A stretch of 32,022 nucleotides of DNA from Acidimicrobiaceae bacterium (lineage in GTDB: Bacteria > Actinomycetota > Acidimicrobiia > Acidimicrobiales > Poriferisodalaceae), in NCBI GenBank assembly GCA_026713105.1, contig JAPOPC010000117.1:1-32022 (forward strand), given 5' to 3'. The notes under the pieces were generated by a model. That model did not search any database, had not been told where the DNA came from, and was given only the letters and a program-made list of their open reading frames with translations. A program made the position numbers and the translations under genes. This document shows positions 29,516 to 32,022 of this stretch, piece after piece (position 1 is the stretch's first letter; every line of letters starts with the position of its first letter).

Positions 29516-31066
29516 ATGTATGGTGAACTCCACTGGTGGTCGGACCTTTGGGAGCCGATCAACATGACCGGATTGTTGCAACCACCCGTGGAATTCACCC
29601 GGTTAGTCCATCGATACGATGATGAGGAACGAACTGACGGACTCAAGCGCCTGATTGCCGGTCGTGATATCCCCAGGTGGAATGTTCCGAAAGGTAAGAG
29701 AGGTGGTTTAGTATCTGACTCTTCGGTCATCAGGGGCGATGCTTGGGTGGACGCTGAATCCACGGTACGTGATTCCGTTATCTCGGGGGCGGTGGTCAGG
29801 AATTCTAAAATAACTGCTTCCCAAGTCAGCGGCAGTAACGCAATACAGTCGTCGACTGTGCATGCATCGTTCTTGACTGAAACTGGATGCGACAGAGCAC
29901 ATATCCGTCACTCGATTCTGTTCTGGTGCACAGTCACTCGAGATACTTCCTTCGCCCCCGAACCGTTGACCCGTGCCGGCTATGGAGAACTGCCGGAGGT
30001 CGAAAACTCGGTATTGATGAGTGCAAGGATCAGTGGCAATTCTAGCTTGCGGCATTCGAACGTTAACGGCGCGGGAATTCACGCTTCCGAGATATCCAAA
30101 TCGACTCTCGACGGCAGCAAGACACACGCCTCCAAGATATCCAAATCGACCCTAGATGGCAGCGATCTTCACCACGCCAGCGTATCGAACTCAGTCGTCC
30201 GGTACTCATACCTTCATGACCGCGTAGTGCGCGGGGCGAAAGTTTCCAGATTGTCGAAGGATGCCCAAATTGGGCAAATTCGCTTTCCTAGTAAGCAATC
30301 AATTGACCGCAGTGCTGCGCTTTCAGGAGGATACTTCGACGATTTTCCTGCACAGATTGACATATGGCCTAAGCTACCTGGACGAGTTCGTCAAATCGCT
30401 ATTCTCGGCTGGATCGTCGGCGTTCCGTGGGCGTTTTGGACAACTCCACTGCTCAGCGGCATCGTCGCTGTGCCATTGCTAGCCCTCGTCGGGTTGCGCC
30501 TTGCTAGTGGATTTGCGAGCAGAATAATAGGGAAGTTGGAAGCGCGGCCAATAGCTAAGGAGGCTCCAAGATGGGGTCGGTTGCGTGGTTCGGCAGCGTT
30601 GAGATCATGCAGTGTAGGCTTCAGTAGTCTGAAGAAACTCTTGAATGGACTGCTGCTAGCCGGCACGGTATTGGTGCCCACAGCTGTTGTCAGCGCCGCG
30701 GTCGTCGAGCGAATGCTCAATTCTGATGCCGAGCCGTCGCAGACTGCCGAGGTAGTGGATTCCGTATCGGCTGACGTCGACTCCGACACCGTGGTCAGTG
30801 ATGACTTCGACAGAGATGCCAGTTCTTCGACTATATCAAGTGAGCCTGCGGTGCCTACCCCGGTCGCTGTCACATCATCCAACCTGCGCGCTGTCGCATA
30901 CGATCCTGAGCATTCATATCTGTATGTGTGGTTCCATAGCGGCGGACTGTACCGCTACGGCAACGTCCCTGAGACGGTCTATCGCGATCTGCTCGCAGCT
31001 TCGTCAAAGGGTCGTTTTCACGCCTCGTACATTCGCGATCAGTACACATCGGTCCGACTAAGCTGA
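29516..31066 (+). CDS. Beta-helix-like repeat, membrane and KTSC-domain protein
   Basis: A 516-residue protein of unusual architecture. Residues about 65-250 contain short S/V/I-rich turns (VIRGDAWVDA, STVRDSVISGAVVRNSKITA and similar), typical of left-handed beta-helix or hexapeptide-like repeats. One 15-residue turn is tandemly duplicated (189-218). Hydrophobic segments at about 293-332 (probably two) and 376-397 are membrane helices. A Ser/Asp-rich linker (402-448) follows. The C-terminal 454-513 (SSNLRAVAYD, LYVWFHSGGLYRYGNVPETV, SSKGRFHASYIRDQY) is a KTSC domain. ATG 29516 has no good ribosome-binding site; ATG 29564, with GGGAG upstream, is an alternative. Function unknown. Confidence 0.85.
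   Translation: MYGELHWWSDLWEPINMTGLLQPPVEFTRLVHRYDDEERTDGLKRLIAGRDIPRWNVPKGKRGGLVSDSSVIRGDAWVDAESTVRDSVISGAVVRNSKITASQVSGSNAIQSSTVHASFLTETGCDRAHIRHSILFWCTVTRDTSFAPEPLTRAGYGELPEVENSVLMSARISGNSSLRHSNVNGAGIHASEISKSTLDGSKTHASKISKSTLDGSDLHHASVSNSVVRYSYLHDRVVRGAKVSRLSKDAQIGQIRFPSKQSIDRSAALSGGYFDDFPAQIDIWPKLPGRVRQIAILGWIVGVPWAFWTTPLLSGIVAVPLLALVGLRLASGFASRIIGKLEARPIAKEAPRWGRLRGSAALRSCSVGFSSLKKLLNGLLLAGTVLVPTAVVSAAVVERMLNSDAEPSQTAEVVDSVSADVDSDTVVSDDFDRDASSSTISSEPAVPTPVAVTSSNLRAVAYDPEHSYLYVWFHSGGLYRYGNVPETVYRDLLAASSKGRFHASYIRDQYTSVRLS
30080..30169 (+). repeat. 45-bp tandem duplication inside the KTSC-protein gene
   Basis: Bases 30080-30124 and 30125-30169 encode HASEISKSTLDGSKT and HASKISKSTLDGSDL. 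The central 14 bases (ATATCCAAATCGAC) are identical. The unit is 15 codons and keeps frame, so turns of the repeat region can be gained or lost. Confidence 0.85.
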
Positions 31067-31118
31067 TCTATATAGAAATAGTTGAGCGCTCCGAATTTCG
31101 TTGCTGAGGTGCATGCTC

Positions 31119-31778
31119 TCAGGTACTCAGCACTACACCGACCTCGCAGTCCTTGAGACTCTTCGCTACTCCCGTGTCGCCATTTCGTATTCGATCCAAC
31201 ACAAACAACTCGTTTCCTTTACACTTTGGGCAGAATTTCACGAGGGCGAAGGGGTGAAGGCTCAGTAGTGATGAAGTCGTCGGTGTATCAAGGTAGAGGT
31301 GATTCGGTTCCACCGGTTCGGACACGGGTACAACGATGGGTTCCCAATCTGGGTGCGAACCGTTGATTCGCCTGGCTTTGACCTCGTGGCGCGCACGGAC
31401 ATAGTTGCATGATTCGACTGAGAGGAATTCGTATTGACTAAGCCACGTCGATCGGTCGAGTATCTCATTGAGAACAGGCTTCAACTCCTCTAGCATCTCA
31501 TCTTCTTCTGCAGGTGTTTTGACTCCCGAGGCATGGGCCCTACGATTCCGTATTTCGACGCACTGATTCAGCAATGCACCAACACCGTGCTTCGTGAAGT
31601 GGACGCCGTCGAGTTCGGGATATGCCAGAAGGGCTGACGCGCCCTGGGCACCTCGGAGAATTGACAGCCAGCGACCCATTGAGATCCCCCCGCGAGGGAA
31701 GTGCTTCAGCGTTGAAGCGAGTTGCTCGGACTTCGCCGAGGTCATGGCCGCAGCAGCGATGGTGCCCAGCGAGCGCAC
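31119..31778 (-). CDS. HEPN-like protein with CxxC pair (possible ribonuclease)
   Basis: A 219-residue frame from GTG 31778. The frame stays open upstream to the window edge without ATG or GTG, and about 35 codons there read like protein (YQIAQLARDFRLSAIIGRPL), so the gene may start further out or be truncated. EIRNRRAH (R77, N78, H82) is the RNxxxH motif of HEPN domains, set in a helical region. The second half ends with LLSLHPFALVKFCPKCKGNE, where C183 and C186 could form half a zinc site. HEPN proteins include many defence ribonucleases. The gene faces the KTSC gene. Confidence 0.62.
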   Translation of the reverse strand: MRSLGTIAAAAMTSAKSEQLASTLKHFPRGGISMGRWLSILRGAQGASALLAYPELDGVHFTKHGVGALLNQCVEIRNRRAHASGVKTPAEEDEMLEELKPVLNEILDRSTWLSQYEFLSVESCNYVRARHEVKARRINGSHPDWEPIVVPVSEPVEPNHLYLDTPTTSSLLSLHPFALVKFCPKCKGNELFVLDRIRNGDTGVAKSLKDCEVGVVLST

Positions 31779-31937
31779 AATGGCTTCTGCGAGCAGCAGA
31801 CCGGCGTCGAGCGGGCGTCCGATAATTGCACTGAGCCTGAAGTCACGCGCGAGTTGGGCAATCTGATACGGGTACTGAAGCTGGCGCTTCGCGTTTGCGC
31901 GTGGAGTAGCTCGGTGAGGGTCCCGGCTCGATAGGGA

Positions 31938-31988
31938 GGGATCCCCCAGAATCGGAGGTGTCTTGTTGCCCCGATTCGGGAGGATCCC
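31938..31988. repeat. 18-bp inverted repeat, 15-bp loop
   Basis: GGGATCCCCCAGAATCGG (31938-31955) pairs with 31971-31988 with two mismatches. The loop is AGGTGTCTTGTTGCC. It lies upstream of the HEPN-like gene. It could be an attenuator, an operator or a short palindromic repetitive element. The surrounding DNA to the window edge holds no supported gene. Confidence 0.6.
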
Positions 31989-32022
31989 TGTGGCTGTTGA
32001 CCTTACGCGTGCGTTGTCGTTG

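Noticed and set aside
31103..31130. GCTGAG/CTCAGC inverted repeat between the KTSC and HEPN-like genes as a terminator
   Set aside because: The stem is only 6 bp with a long loop and no T-run.
1..32022. CRISPR arrays, tRNA or rRNA genes
   Set aside because: No regularly spaced repeat and no tRNA-like cloverleaf or rRNA signature was noticed on either strand; a scan with dedicated tools was not possible.

Overview
The window reads as chromosomal DNA of a high-GC actinomycete. Inferred class: Acidimicrobiia or a close relative. The clues are the high-GC codon use, the actinobacterial LLM flavoenzyme, CaiB-type and crotonase genes, and the very high load of toxin-antitoxin genes and insertion sequences. 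No rRNA, tRNA or CRISPR array was seen, so the assignment is inference only.

Region 1 (1-6978) is a wrecked defence-type locus on the minus strand. A ~1000-residue N6-adenine DNA methylase gene is followed, with an ATGA overlap, by a KAP-family P-loop NTPase gene. The NTPase gene is cut by an IS481-family element, which is itself cut by an IS110-family element. An ISL3-family element has also removed its 3' end. Joining the flanks restores both the NTPase and IS481 transposase frames. The IS110 left end contains a legible bridge RNA. Its target loop carries 9 nt identical to the left flank of the insertion site, and its donor loop carries 8 nt of the element's right end.

Region 2 (7148-17433) is ordinary metabolic DNA: two VOC proteins, an HSL-type esterase, a D-aminoacylase-type amidohydrolase, an NAD-dependent epimerase, a small repeat protein, a crotonase / CoA-transferase III / crotonase operon, and an LLM oxidoreductase coupled to an acetoacetate-decarboxylase-like protein. 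A 150-bp inverted-repeat element with a nested hairpin lies between two convergent genes at 14831-14980.

Region 3 (17434-28940) is a toxin-antitoxin island, partly intact and partly decayed. It holds a RelE/RHH pair and a DUF4143 ATPase flanked by a ~175-bp duplication of the LLM gene start, a YcfA-like pair, and a DUF1778/GNAT pair. It also holds a TIGR04255/HTH/unknown operon behind a perfect palindrome, a HigA gene with a truncated HigB, a DUF4238 gene beside an IS481 relic, and ParD with a truncated ParE. A compound module (RHH antitoxin, Doc, antitoxin tail, VapC) is present twice. One copy has an intact VapC and a Doc gene with one nonsense codon. The other has a 336-bp Doc deletion and a frameshifted VapC.

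Region 4 (29039-32022) looks lower in GC and recently acquired. It has a small acidic protein, a 516-residue protein joining a beta-helix-like repeat region, membrane segments and a KTSC domain, and a minus-strand protein with an RNxxxH HEPN-type motif and a CxxC pair.

The best candidates for something undescribed are the three-gene TIGR04255/HTH operon, the methylase plus KAP pair, the beta-helix/membrane/KTSC protein and the HEPN/CxxC protein.
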